A stretch of DNA of 64,000 nt, from positions 1 through 64,000 of the forward strand of contig JAPJBO010000240.1 in the NCBI GenBank assembly GCA_030068145.1. Reading direction: 5' to 3'. Positions 41,945-53,639 of this stretch are shown here, one piece after another. The notes beneath the pieces were generated by a model. The model searched no databases, was not told the origin of the DNA, and saw only the letters and a list, made by a program, of their open reading frames with translations. Origin of the DNA: Diplonema papillatum. Taxonomy: Eukaryota > Euglenozoa > Diplonemea > Diplonemida > Diplonemidae. The position numbers and the translations under genes are program-made. The stretch's first letter is position 1. Each line of letters begins with the position of its first letter.

Positions 41945-42469
41945 CTTTTTTTCGGGGGGTTCTGTGTACTTGGTGCAGTTTTGCGGCTGGCCAGCACTCG
42001 CTCCACTCCGTAGTCGCGCATGGGTCCGCCGCCAGGAGTTCCCGAACACTGCGCGGCGCTGCGCAACCCGCTGAGTTCCCTCCAGCAACTCGCAACGAAG
42101 CACCCTGGCCATGGTCATTGGTCGCCATGGCCCTGTGGTGGAATCACAAGATCTTCCTTGCGCGGAAGGATGTTTGATCGCGACCGGTTGCGGTTGGTCA
42201 GTGCCGAGCGTGGACCAAGATGCGTCCACCGTCTGTCCCATTGCTTTGGTAGAGTGCAAACGCAAAAATGCAGAGTGCAAACGAGATGGCTCGAGGTTGT
42301 GTGGCTGACAGTGAAGGAAAAAGTATGAGCCGCCAATAAACGACGATCTTGGTACGCTCAAGAAGAAACCCAACGCATCTCTCGCGCCTGACTACCCATT
42401 TGTCACGGGACATTTTTTACCTCATGCCCATCGACCCAACCCCGCCTAAGTGGATACGTGCCTGGGCGG

Positions 42470-42556
42470 AAATATGTTGGACCGGACAAAATGGTCCAAT
42501 TGTTTTGGTCGTCCGCGGTCCAACCTTTGTCCGGTCCAACATATTTCCGGTCCATT
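42470..42556. repeat. GGAAATA-GTTGGACCGGACAAA hairpin, copy 2
   Basis: About 87 bp with arms of about 25 bp that pair almost perfectly; the loop contains a second internal GGTCCAA/GGTCCAA pair. Same family as 41869-41944, same orientation. Confidence 0.75.
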
Positions 42557-44410
42557 TTTCTTCTGCTTATGGTATGGAAGATCCACGGGGGGGTTTCGAG
42601 GGCTGAAGGATTCTTGTCACACGAGGGTGCTAGGGGAAGTTGTTTGGGCTGTTCCGTGAGATTAGTACTTCTTGGGGTTTGGTGGTTGCTTGGTCGGGTC
42701 GGGGTGTTGGGAACGAACGCGGTGCCTACTGCTTCATTTTATTGTCGTTGATTATTGGGGTGTTGCTGCCGCTGCCGTGCTTGCGTTCACCTTCTTCCTA
42801 TGCTTGTAGGGCCCATGTTGCCCATTCAGCGCACTTGTCTCCCGGGCAGCTGGCACGCGTAGAGCCACACTCCGGATTACCGCGTGGTTCCCTTCGCATA
42901 GGCGTCCAGGGCCTGCATTCGGGTGGGTGCCCGAACACCGGCCTTTGGTCCGCCTCCGGCTGAAACCATCTAGAGCGCTGTGTCGCCCCCTGTCAGAATG
43001 TGTTGAGAGGTGGCCTTTTCGTTGCACCCTCCTAAACCACATATCTCCGTTGTGCCGTTGTGTAGAATCGATTGCCTCACTAGCGCACTGCTCCGCTGGA
43101 CCTCCGGAGTTGCTGCTCTGTGGCGCGTTTAGTCGCTCTCTGATGCTCGAGGGTCCCCCGTGCAAACCTGCCGATCTCTTCCATCTGCACTAGGCCGGCG
43201 GCATCTTGGGCGCATACATATTGATCCACATCAAAGACGCTTCGTCCGTTCAGCACTCTTCCTGCTGCCTCGTCCGCTTTTTCATGTTTACGAAACCTCA
43301 CAAATTCTGACTATTATGGTCGAGCCCGAGTGTTACATTGATGGGCTGTGTGGAACTCCTCACTGCGGCAACAACAATGTCAAGATCCCTGCTTGGGCAA
43401 AGCCTCCGTGCCGAAGCGTGTCGGGAAATGGTAGGCATGCTCGGACCGACTGGAAGTATTCGCAACAGTCAGGCGGCCGCTTCTGCCCAGGGTTCCCCGC
43501 TCCCCGCTCACGTCGCTATTGTAGAGTGTGTTTCACTGTTGTGAATTTGGCACGACACCACTCACAGTGCGTCTCTCTTGCCTCCGTTTCTTCTCATTTT
43601 GTAGACGCTTTTCCTCGGCAGCTGTCAACTAGCTCAACAAAAGTCTCAGGGTAAAGGGGCTGGACAGTGCGTACAGTTCCAGTTGGGTGCGCGCTGCTCC
43701 TCTCATCCTTTTTCAACGGCGCCGCTGTCTATCAGGGGAGATGATTCCCATCAAGGCCCCCAACAACCCTGCCCAACTCAGTCCGAGGGGTAGTGCACAT
43801 CGACCAAACCTCCCCAGTTTTCGATCTCGCAATTTTTCACGCAAAACCCCCTATAAATCACTGTTTTGGACTGAAAAACACCTGAATTCACTTGTAATTT
43901 TTACTAGTGCACTAGTAAAATTTACTAGTGCACTTGTAAATTTTACTAGTAAAAGTGTAAATTTTACTAGTAAAAATTTTTACTAGTAAATTTACTAGTA
44001 AAAGGGTCATTTTACAAGTTTACTACTGCACCGTGAAGCCTAGGGGGGGGGGGGGGGGGGGGGGCAGCCGGCTGAATGGATGGGTTCAACAATGCCTGGG
44101 GGGCAAGGGTACCTGTAAATCCAGGGTCCCGGGCCCCGGGTTAGCGCTAGGGTCCAGATAGGGTCCAGGCCCACGGTAATCACGCCATCCAAGGATGGAA
44201 TCTTCAATATTGCAGCTTCCACAACAAGCGGAGAGCAAGACGAGAGAAAATCAAGAAATAAACTTGATACAATTTGATGAAAAAAGCTCACAGTCGTGCA
44301 TTTACCATAGGGGCTGAGCGGGCGGAGGCTCTAAGGTGAAATGGTCAAAATGCCCTGGGAAAAATGTGGGACAAAAACTTTCCGAAATGCGGGTTTTTAG
44401 GGATTCCGGC

Positions 44411-44971
44411 CAGGGGGTTATGCACTGCAGCGGTTGGGTGAGGTAACTCACCCAAAAAAAAAAAAATCGAAAATCAGGTGGGAGGTTGGGTTGATTTACA
44501 CTACCTCGGATTGGGTTGGGCAGGAGTTTGGTGTCTGTAATCTTGGGTTAGGCAGAGGTTTTGGGTGTCGGTAGTGGGAATTATTTCTCCTATTCTGGCT
44601 GTGCTACTGAAGAGGGGCGAGACCTTTCATCAGAACAATCATCAGTAGGCTAGGTGTCTTCTGGAGGACACGCTGCAGAAGGTCCTGCCTTAGCCAGGAC
44701 ATCAGATTCTGAGGCACCATGTACCATACCGTCTCCCAGGGGGCGGTGCCCCCTGGACCCCCCATAAACTATCTACAAGATTTCGAATTTTCGCCTGTTA
44801 CCAGGCATCAGTTTCTGTTACAGGTTCCGAACAAGACAGAATCTGAAGTGCCATGTACCGTACCGTCTCCCGGGGGGCGGTGCCCCCCGGACCCCCCCTG
44901 CATTAAGACTCACCAGAGAAAATGGGCTTGGTGTCTAGTCTGAAGGAGAAAATGGGCTGCATAAGGTCCTG
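44411..44971 (+). mobile_element. hAT MITE family C, copy 2 (TSD ATTCCGGC)
   Basis: 561 bp, nearly identical to 36411-36974. ATTCCGGC stands at 44403-44410 and 44972-44979. Different duplications at the two loci prove two separate insertions, and their similarity suggests recent activity. From 44.98 to 45.9 kb I see no gene. Confidence 0.92.
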
Positions 44972-45920
44972 ATTCCGGCCCAAAAAAAAAAAAAAAACGC
45001 CCACCTTGCCACCTGTGACCTTGGGTGGCTGAGCCGTGGTACTCTTTAGGCAGCCAGCTAGACCTGCCAGAACCTGAAAACCTCCTTCAGGTTTCGTGGC
45101 TGTGTCGAAAAATACATTCCGAGGACGTTTTTGAACGCTTTCGAATCCGTTGAGCTCAAGGACAGTCTGGGGCCCTGGAATGGAATTGTAAACGAATTGC
45201 ATCTCGTACCAGAGAGTTTTTCCTTTGGTAATCGTTCAGGGCCAAAAACCCTGGAAAATTTTCCAGGGCCCGGGCCCCGGATTACAGGTACCCCTGGGGG
45301 GGGTTCTGGAGGGTTCACGGCAAGTGTCCGTGGAACTCCAACCGATGCCTTCCCGAAGCAAATAATATCCGTGAGTAAATAATATCCGTGGACTAGGCTT
45401 AATAAAGATACTTCTCCGGAGGACGCCCGGAACACTTAACGACAAGCTGGAAACGGGGTCAACTCAGACGTAAGGGAGACAGAATTGGCCTAATTTTACA
45501 TTGCTTTTCAATCAAATCAAGACGCAGTCGCTTGCCCTCGGGGCAAGCTTCTCGTCCCCCAACATTTTTTTGTTTGCAAACAATTTTTTTTGCTTGAAAG
45601 GAGGAAATCAAAGGTACACAAGGAAAACAAAGCAAGCAAATAAACAAAGTCGTCAGACAACAGAACGACATATATCGTCGACGGTCAACCGCACAAAAAA
45701 AAACATGTGTAGAAACGTTGGTTTCCTCCAGCACCTTGATGGCTAGATTGTTGGTCATCGGTTCTTGGTTTGGATCTGCGCGACGCAGTTGATGCCTCCC
45801 GATGAGTATCACTCAACTGGAAAAGAAGCAGTTAACGAGATAGGGACTACCATACGAAGCTGGAATACAGTACCAAACCTTATCGTACTTGTTTCTTCCT
45901 TCGTTTTTTTTTTCTTGAGT

Positions 45921-46520
45921 GGGATAAACACGCAGTCTTTTCCCCTCCGAGGTTTTATTGTCGCAAACGAATCCCCGTGTGCAGCGGGCGGTGCCCACGG
46001 CACACGGCACCAAGCATCCATGCGGAGCATCAAGCTCGTGTAACAGCCAGCGCACACGTATCAGGCTGCCACGCAAACCCACATCATCGCACACACACAC
46101 ACGTATCAGGTTACCACACAACGCACACACACACACCCTCTCCGGTAGCTCCGGTCCGCTGACCTCCGCGGCCTTCGAAAAGTCTAGTGTTCCTTCCGCG
46201 TGGAGAGGGCCTCCGCAGGGGTGCCTACCCCCGCGAGTAATAAGGTGCCTCTTCCAAGGCAGGTTTTATCTAGCACGGTGCTCTTCACGGGCCCCGACGC
46301 ACGCCGCGTCCTCCTCCAAACCCCCACTGTCGTTCTCTCCACTCTCTCTCTCTCCGCATGTGATACGAAGAAGCTAGGTTCGTCACGGCAGCCATCCCAG
46401 TGAAGGGAAATAAAATTGTTTCACTTGAGATGGGATAAGCACGCAGTCTTTTTCCCTCCGAGGGTTTATTCTCGCAAAAGAAACTCTGTGTGCCATCAGG
46501 CAGCGCCCAGGACACAGAAC
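45921..46520 (+). repeat. Pair of 90-bp direct repeats 510 bp apart
   Basis: GGGATAAACACGCAGTCTTT (45921) and GGGATAAGCACGCAGTCTTT (46431) begin copies that continue through CCCTCCGAGG(T/G)TTTATT and AGCGGGCGGTGCCCA / AGGCAGCGCCCAGGACAC to about 46010 and 46520. Between them is a CACACA-rich stretch. They might be ends of a lost element or LTR-like remnants; no coding tract lies between. Confidence 0.65.
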
Positions 46521-46558
46521 TAAGCGTAATCTTGAAACCGACCACACGTTCTAGAGTT

Positions 46559-47795
46559 GTGACCAGCTAGTGCACTCGCGTTGAGTTGCGGTTGCTTCCT
46601 TGGAAGCTGAACTTTCGCAACTTGAGTCAGAGTCAGAGTCAGAGGCAGAGGCAGAGGCAGAGCAAGAATCAGTGCCAGAATCACTTGAATCTTCACTTCC
46701 CTGGTCGCAAGTTCGTCGACTGCGGCCCTTCTGTTTGCATCTTCCGCATACACGTTGCTTCTCGGGGCAAGTTTTCTGGGCATGGCGACCTCCGCAATCC
46801 CGACAGCGTGGCACATAAATCATATCGTCAGGATGCTCGAAGGCACCTGCTCCAGAGGTTGTGCAGCACAAAGTTTCCACACCGACAGTACTCGCAATAG
46901 CACGAAACACGTCGAACGCTAAACCCTTCCTGCAACTCACCACGGGTACGCATGGAGGCGAAACAGTAGGAATCACGGTTTCCTTTTAACTTCACTTGCT
47001 GATAGTCTTCGGCAGTGCCTAGAATATCTGGGACGTAGTAAAAGTGACGGGCTTTTACGGAACCACCTCGTGGAGGTTCCATGTGTTTAGTGGCGTACTC
47101 GTACAATGACAAGGCGTCGTGGATGGGGTGGTTCACACTGTACCGCCGAGCATCTTTCATGACCCGGGTAGCCAGCCTTTTCACCTGATAGCCCTCACTA
47201 TTCCAGAGCCCGTGCCCATGCCCGGTGGGGAAGAAGTTCCACAAAGTATCAAAGTGTCTTCGACAGGAAGCCGAGCATCTCCGATGCCTTGAAGTTGCTC
47301 GCACCGTCCGTAAACAAGTGCGTGCGAGAAAAATCGTGCACTGAGAGGAAGTGGTTCCATGCACGAGAAACGTTTTGGAAACGCTGGGCGAGGTCTCCTG
47401 TTATAAAGTATGAAGTCTCGTACTTCACTCGATTCTCTTCAGTCTCGTCACGAGATGCAAGGGGGAGTACGAGAATCGATGTCTTACGCTTGATATAGCA
47501 CTCTTCCTGCACAAGCTCGTACTTTTCATGCACGAACTTAGCGCTGTAGTCCATGAACACGACACATTCCGTGCGTGGCAGGGCAGCTAGCAAATCTTTG
47601 CGCGCATTGCGGCTGCAGTTGTGCATGCACTGATGCGTCGCAAACTTTGCTGCTTCAGCTTTGAAGACACGTGCGAAGATTTCCAAGGGAACTGTCTTGT
47701 CAACCGGGCGAAGAAGACGCAACTTTCCTTCCATGCAGTGTTCGTATGCTGCGAACATAACAGGTAGTGTCTGAACCACGTTTTTTTGCGGCATC
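46559..47795 (-). pseudogene. DDE transposase with D / DGxxNFK / HGxG signature and Cys-rich C-terminus
   Basis: Minus strand. The N-terminal part has HQCMHNCSRNARKDLLAALP, then VVFMDYSAKF...YELVQEECY (the first Asp, like the DFxENY...Q pattern of a widespread eukaryotic DDE family), THLFTDGASNFKASEML (second Asp), a one-base frameshift near 47250, then FFPTGHGHGLWNSEGYQVKR, matching the HGKGxxDGxxxxxKR box. It continues with HFYYVPD, GELQEGFSVRRVSCYCEYC, a CxxC/CxxC finger (CRDCGG...CPEKQRVCGRC) and a Ser/Asp tail. It is inserted in a minus-strand YR-retroelement relic, whose RT ends at its front edge. I know the pattern but not a firm superfamily name. Confidence 0.6.
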
Positions 47796-49302
47796 TTCCT
47801 GGAATGTTGACCAAATAGTTTGGTAGCCTTGTGCCGCGGTTCAAGTGATTCACCACTCTCCGTAAAAACTTCAAGGCAAACCAGTAAGTCCCCGGCAACA
47901 CCCCAGAGACAGCAGAGACATGCAACAACTGGCGACTGCAGCTCTGCGGCTGTTAGTTTTTCAGACACATCAACTGCCTCGAGTCTATCTCTCGTTTTAG
48001 CAGAAGGCCGAACGACTCCTTGCTGATGATCCCAATCTACACTTAAGTAAATGTGCGCCGTTAAAGACTGGCGCCCAGCGAGACTAGAGGCAGCAGTTAA
48101 AGTTCGGGAAACAGTAAGTTCTGGCGAAGCAAAGTTCGGGCGATGCAAAGTTCTGGTGAAGCTACGTTCTGGTGAAGCTAAGTTCTGGCGAAGCAAAGTT
48201 CGGGAGAACCAACGTTCGGGCGTGGTAGACCGGGTTGACCAAAAACCCGCGAGATTTTGAGAAACTCTGCAAAAAACGCAAGTTTCGGGCACATTAGAAC
48301 GCGAAAACCAACACATTCCGAAAACCATTTGGGTTTGCGGGTCGGCTAAAAAAGTGCCCCCGGGGTTCGCCCCCGGATCCCAAAAAGTGGGGTTGGCTCG
48401 TTAGAGCTATTGTTATACCTCTAGCCTCGGAAAATGTGTACTGCTTTGCATCTGTCTGTGAGTCTTCATGCTTCCATGAAATCGCACACTGCTCGGCTGT
48501 TCTGTCTAAGCGGGCTGATTTCCTGTTCACTGCATTGGTTCGGCCAGTGTACCGGATGTTGTCAATCCATACGTGGACAGTCACGCCCTTGGCCGCATAT
48601 GCTGGTCGCACATAAACTGGATCACCCGCTGCCACAGCAGCTAGTGTGTGCATCAATTCGGGAGCACAACGGCAAGCGGTTCATCGCCCACCAATTGCCA
48701 TCCGCATCGGAAAAGCGGAATAGCCATCGGCACTGAACAGGTATCTCAATTACGTAAAGTCCCGTGTTGTGCCGTCACTGTTTACGGCAGACAGGTATGT
48801 TGATATGTGCTCAATCGGCACTTGTGCCTCATATCCTTGATCTCCGAGGAGCTCATTTGCCTCCCTCGTCCACAGGATGAATCACTGTCGCAGACCGCTC
48901 TCTTTTTCTTCAAGAACAGTGAAAGGGATATTCTGATACGGTCCTGGCCCTTCGGCTTTCGACACGATGCCGCGTTCAAAGAGTGTTCCAGCGTCTGATT
49001 TCGCGAACGTCGATGGTCGATCGTAAAAGCTCTGTGTGGCATTCTTGGAGTCCTGAGAGAAAAAGGTCAAACGCCATACTTTTTCGAATCTACCAAGGGC
49101 GGACGGTGACATTCTGCTCTTCAGCTCTTGGGCGGAATGCATGCAGAGGCGATCCCCTCTCAGTTTCCGGCTCTAGCAACCTTGTCCTCTTGCTTCTCCT
49201 GGTGATGGAGAGCCTGCTCTGATGTTGGAACAGAGGTTGCGAAAAAGAAGTCAGAACCCCATCTAAAGAAGAGAGGTAACGTCGCGGTGGCCCCATTGCC
49301 AC
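47796..49302 (-). mobile_element. YR retrotransposon relic, element 3 (RT part)
   Basis: Minus-strand RT of the element 1/2 family: a start region near 49142 (HSAQELKSRM), FTVLEEKESGLRQ, the region around VHVWIDNIRYTG, VDWDHQQGVV, and LLHVSAVSGVLPGTYWFALKF near 47900. It is broken, with several interruptions, including a roughly 350-bp insert (about 48060-48420) that carries an 18-bp AGTTCTGGCGAAGC-type array, and the DDE transposase at its 3' side. Substantially older than element 1. Confidence 0.72.
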
Positions 49303-49399
49303 AGGGTCGTCCCCGTAGCACAGCGTCGTCCCGGCGATTTGCTCCGGCGCTTTGTGCTTTGCGAGCCTGCACAGAAAGGCAAGTTCGCGAGCCTACCCG

Positions 49400-49846
49400 T
49401 CCTGTGTCATATACGATGTTTGTGAACGCGAGTATGAAAGGGTGGGGCGGCGTGATCGTTGATCGGAGTACGAACGAAGTCACCGTTCATGGACAAGAGT
49501 GGCAACCCTTCTCTCAACCTGCCACGTGAACGAGCTGGAGTCCCGCGCTCTTTTCAATATGACACAGCTGCTCCCCCATGAGTCAAGAAGAAACCATATC
49601 GAGATCTTTGTAGACAACACTACTGTTGGGGGTTGCTTGCAAGAAACAGTGCCTAAAGATCCGGCTGGGGCATTCTCGGCCTCGGTGTTGAAAGGCGTAG
49701 AGCGCATCTCCCCACTGCTTCCGAGAGGAGCCACCATCAGGGCGATGGTAGATAACACCGCGTGTGTTTACTCCGTAGTCCGGGGACGGTGCCGCGATTT
49801 TCTCAGGGCTGAAATGCTGAGAGCGGCAAAACGCGTAGCGGGCAGC
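49400..49846 (+). mobile_element. YR retrotransposon relic, RNase H part in opposite orientation
   Basis: Plus-strand RNase H motifs of the same family: FVNASMKGWGGVIVDRST, CHVNELESRALF and IFVDNTTVGGCLQ, then a second VDNTACVYSVVRG segment. It lies head to head with the minus-strand RT relic at 49302, so the two parts were rearranged or belong to two insertions. Broken. A GC-rich TIR element follows immediately at 49850. Confidence 0.65.
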
Positions 49847-49849
49847 CTA

Positions 49850-51131
49850 CAGGGGGGGGCTAAATACAACTTTCTTGGAATACAACTACCGCCGCTAAAT
49901 ACAACTACTGTTTTTTTCCCCTAGTTTTTTCCCCTTGTTCCGTTGAATACTACTGTCTTGGAATAGTACTGTTTCACTGGAGTTCTGCACTATTCTCGTT
50001 TCAGTGAAGCCTCTAAGATTGATTAGGGCTCGCTGTGAGTCGGCGTTTCCTCTTCGGACTGGATGCCGAGGGCCTGGGCCGGAGGAAGTTCGTCCAAATC
50101 TCTCCGGCGTCCTCCGACGGAAAGCTGGCCTCCGTCGGCACGAACCCAGCCTGGCCCAGGTGAGCCTGGATGGGGAGCCTCCCAGGGGTCCTCGGAGGCG
50201 CCTGGTTGTCTGCGGCAAACGGTTGCCGGCGTGTCGACCGGCGAGCGCGATGCCGGCCTACCTTCCTTGGTTGTGGGGCGCCCCCGAGCATCCCAGGGCG
50301 TCGGGCTGGGTTCCTGTTTCCGCAGCGTCTCGGCCGGCTGCTTCCATTTCGCAACCGGACCAGGAACTGGTCCGGTTGCGGCGCACTTGCCCCCGATCCG
50401 CCCACCCCGGGGTCCGGTCCAATGCCTTCCATCCCTGTCTAGCCGGTCGGACGGCGGTCCGCCCGGCCCTCCGTCACTCGTCATCAGACTTCGTGGGAGG
50501 AGGTCCCGACGAGTCCACTTCCGATTCGGGCTTGTCCGATTCCGAACTAGAGTCGGACTTGGAGTCCTGAAACTTTGTGAAAGGGTTCCAGGGTGAGGTT
50601 CACGCTCGAGTCGACCCTGTGGCTGAAACGCCGCTGCTACTTCCGGATCCAGTGACGGCCTGCCGCTCGCGGAGGGGAGGTCCGCCTGGCAGCGGCCTGG
50701 CCGGCAGCTGCGTGGTGGGCCTCGTCGGCCTCTTGCGGTGGCGGGGTCAGCCTGGGCGCCGGCTGCGAGTCCAGCCTGTTCGACGCACCCCTTGCGGGCC
50801 AAGTTGCCGCGACAAAGCCGGCCTGGACGGCGAGCGGCGAGCGGGGCGGGGGTCCGAGTCAGACGGCCGTCTGACTTTTTTCTGACTCGGAAAGAAGTAC
50901 GAAAACACCGGTCCGAGTCGTTCTGAGTCAGACCGACTGCGAAGTATGAAATGCTGCTCGAAATCTGCTCCCTCTGTACGGGGGCACGGAAACCCACGGT
51001 TGATTAGCATGGAAAAACAGTTGTATTCCAAGACAGTTGTATTCGAAGACCACGTTCTGCCGCGAACCTGCATTTTGAGCTTGACGCTTTGAATACAACG
51101 GGCGCTCGTTGTATTTAGCCCCCCCCCCCTG
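49850..51131. mobile_element. GC-rich TIR element with TA duplication
   Basis: CAGGGGGGGGCTAAATACAAC begins at 49850 and its inverse ends at 51131; TA is present on both sides (49848-49849, 51132-51133). Subterminal copies of TTGGAATACAACTGT/AATACAAC are found in both arms. TA duplication fits Tc1/mariner-type insertion, but no transposase is visible. The interior (50.03-50.88 kb) is strikingly GC-rich compared with surroundings and has long open frames on both strands, as expected from base composition; it might be a captured fragment. Confidence 0.65.
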
Positions 51132-51336
51132 TAGAGCTGCTGAAACAGCTCGCTGACTCTCTCTCGCGTGGAAAGCCCGCGCGTCCTTGGATACAAGAGC
51201 CCAGGACACAGTTTCTGTTTTTTTACATTAATCATCATCGTACTACAGCGACTCCGTCCATGAGACGACGATCCCGAAACCATCGTAACTTCACCCCTCG
51301 CTTGCCCACCCCTTTTCTGAAGCCATGCCCTGAGGC

Positions 51337-51480
51337 GTCACGACGATTGCGACAAACACACTAGAATCACAACCTGCCCTTTCACCCTCGATTTTTGCGT
51401 CACGCGACGGAGCAGCAGACAGAGCCAGTGTACGCAGTAGGAGGAATAGCTATTTATTACCGTGCAATAATGGAGGAAAA
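51337..51480 (+). repeat. Dispersed repeat, copy 2
   Basis: Second copy of 24880-25040. Just upstream, 51285-51305 (CGTAACTTCACCCCTCGCTTG) resembles 61598-61618 (CGTAATTTTACCCCTCGCTTG), the leader of element 4, so this locus may keep a relic of that family's 5' end. No gene in 51.14-51.9 kb. Confidence 0.5.
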
Positions 51481-51915
51481 AGTCACTCGAGATTCAAAAC
51501 TTTCTCACTCGTGCCCGAATAATTTTGTTTGTAGGCACGTCACAGGTTAAACAGCAAGATGCCCGGGAATAAATGGATGGAAAGTGTAAGAAAGAGGATC
51601 CATCATCGTCGGACAATGACCTTTAGCAGGCGGCCGACAATGTAAGGCTCGATCTGCTCCCGAAGAGGAGGTTTTCTGTTCCCACCCAGCTGATGGGGCA
51701 GTCAAGGAAGAGTATTTTATTGGGAAAAAAAAATTCCCTGAAATGGCTTGAGGAGCGTGACGATAAATTTCGTTTATTTTTGGCAGGATTCCGTTGTGTT
51801 TACACAGGCCGGAAAAATAAACGAGTTTATTTTTGGAATTTATTTCGTGTGGCAGCATTTATTTTGTGCCGCCAGCCATTTTCAGGTGAAAAAAATAAAC
51901 GAAATTTATTTTGGG

Positions 51916-52026
51916 TGTAATGCCCTTATATCCCACTCAAAACAAATTTGTGCCCTTATATCCCACTTCAAACAAATTTTGTGCCCTTATATCCCAAACT
52001 GGGATATAAGGGCACAAATTTGTTTT
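51916..52026. repeat. Hairpin family ACAAATTTGTGCCCTTATATCC, copy 2
   Basis: GCCCTTATATCCCACTCAAA, ACAAATTTGTGCCCTTATATCC twice more, then the inverse GGGATATAAGGGCACAAATT. The stem is near perfect; the spacer is AAACT. Confidence 0.8.
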
Positions 52027-52061
52027 GACAAATTTGAATCGAGGAAAATGCTGGAAAACTT

Positions 52062-52140
52062 GCCGAGGAAGGGCTTGAACCCCCGACCACTCGCCTTGAA
52101 ACCCAAGGGTGGTTGGCTCGACCATCCGAATACCTACGGC
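52062..52140 (-). tRNA. tRNA-like relic or SINE head
   Basis: On the minus strand the 79-nt segment has a good B box (GGTTCAAGCCC) with a T-arm-like stem, an A-box-like TGGTCGAGCCAA about 45 nt upstream, and GCCG/CGGC at the two ends. The acceptor stem has mismatches and the anticodon loop lacks the conserved T33, so it is not a functional tRNA. A tRNA pseudogene or the head of a tRNA-derived SINE is likely. From 52.2 to 53.6 kb I find no gene; the region is G/T-rich on the plus strand with an odd CTGGCGTGCCAGG motif at 52347 and 52578. Confidence 0.3.
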
Positions 52141-53639
52141 TTTTCAATTTCAACATTTGGAAACCGCACCCAGGTTAGGCTTGGGGATACGGTGCTAAGG
52201 TTCCTTGTGCCTTCTCTTCATCCTTGGGGCGTTTGTTTGTTTTCTGTTTCCTTTCGTTCGTTCTTGGTATGGTTGTGGGGGGGTTCAGTGGGATTGTTTC
52301 TTGCCCGCCCTCCCCTTGTTTTTAGCCGCTGTTTTGGTAATGATGTCCTGGCGTGCCAGGCTTTACCAGTCGCGGTCGGTGTGTTTCCGGCGATTGTCGT
52401 GCAGTCAGTTGCCTGTGATAATAGTTTGTCAAGAGGATTGCTTTGGTTCGCTGCTGATCTGCTGCTTGGCTCTGCGTGTTGTGTGCAGTGATGGTTTTTT
52501 TTCCTTGGTTTTGTTGTGGCTTCGTCCTTCGCTCGCCCTCCCTTTCCGGTGCGGTGTTCTGACGTCTTTTGGTAACCCTGGCGTGCCAGGTTTGCCTGTT
52601 GAGTCGGTCTTCCGTGTCGGTCGGGGGGGGTTTGCTTTCGCTTTGGCTTGCGGGTCTTTCCTGTTGTTGTCGGGCGCGTGGCGCTGTTTCGCTGCCGCTG
52701 CCCGTCCTGCTGCCTTCGCTCTTGTGGGTTGTTGTTGAGCGTGGTGCGTGTAGCACTGATACGGGGGGTTAATACGTTGTCTGTTGTTTTGGCAGGACTC
52801 GGCTTCTCTTGCGTGCATGGGGGGGGGGCGGCTTTTTTTTTTTTTTTTTTTTGAGTAAGCAACTACGGAAGACATGCAGGGGGCGAGAACTGCATTTACT
52901 TGTACGGGCAAGTCGTTCTTTTGTTCCTTTTGTCAAACTAGGAAAGAAGAAGGACGGACTCTTCCTGTGCATGGAGTAGAACTCCGACCGTGACTCATGC
53001 CACCATCGCCAGATAGTCGTTGTTAGGTTAGCTTACCCTTAGGCTGCTAAACTGTCTGTCGGTAAAGATCGTCAGTCGAATCAGATTCGAACATTGTAGT
53101 GGCAGCGACAATCATCAATTCAATCTCTTAGTGTTATGTAGAAGGACCACCAACGAAAAGTTGATGGAACGCAGGCTGGGAGGACATGTTGAGGGACTAG
53201 AACTTAGGTCAGCCAGATCAAGGGCGAAAAAAAAAAATTTGTCGAGCCGGGTCCCGACGCTGGACTCCTGTTGCTGTTGCTATTGCCACGTGCATGCGTG
53301 CACACTGCAGCACAGCCCCTGTCACGGGCCTGTGCACCCCTGCCAGGCGGCCTTGTTCAAACCCTGACCTTGAGTCAGCTCTCGGTTGATGGACTTCATC
53401 CCGCGTTGTCAGTCATGCTGACTCGCAGCATTGCTGGACAAGCGAAAACTTTGACCACGTGTCAGTCTCGTGCGTACTCGCAGCGAACGAAGGAGGAGAG
53501 CGGGCGCGTGCGCTTTGACTCAAAGTTTGAGTGCTCAGACAGGAACAACAGCGAAAGGTGGCGTTTGAGTGCACTGCCATGCTCCACGCTGACATTGGCA
53601 GTGACATGGGGACATCACGTGTCGCGAGTTGACGCCCAC

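Larger units (their letters stand above)
41202..44035. mobile_element. 2.8-kb TIR element with palindromic subterminal repeats (CACTA-like)
   Basis: CACGGTGCAGTAGTAAA at 41202 and its inverse ending 44035. Each end continues into arrays of ACTAGTAAATTTACTAGT and ACAAGTGCACTTGTAAAATT (41228-41365; 43890-44010). CAC-initial TIRs with dense subterminal repeats are typical of CACTA (CMC) elements; the flanks share only AA, so the duplication is not decisive. No transposase is recognised inside; open frames in 41.4-43.7 kb look fragmentary. Two GGACCGGACAAA hairpins lie within. Confidence 0.55.

Noticed and set aside
45921-46520. LTR pair of a retrotransposon
   Set aside because: The two 90-bp repeats lack TG...CA ends, a primer-binding site and coding content between them.
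50004-50997. Overlapping long frames on both strands in the GC-rich block
   Set aside because: High GC removes stops in all frames; composition is Arg/Pro/Gly-rich without domains, so coding is not supported.
52062-52140. Functional tRNA gene
   Set aside because: The B box is good but the acceptor stem is mismatched and the anticodon loop lacks T33; kept only as a tRNA-like relic.
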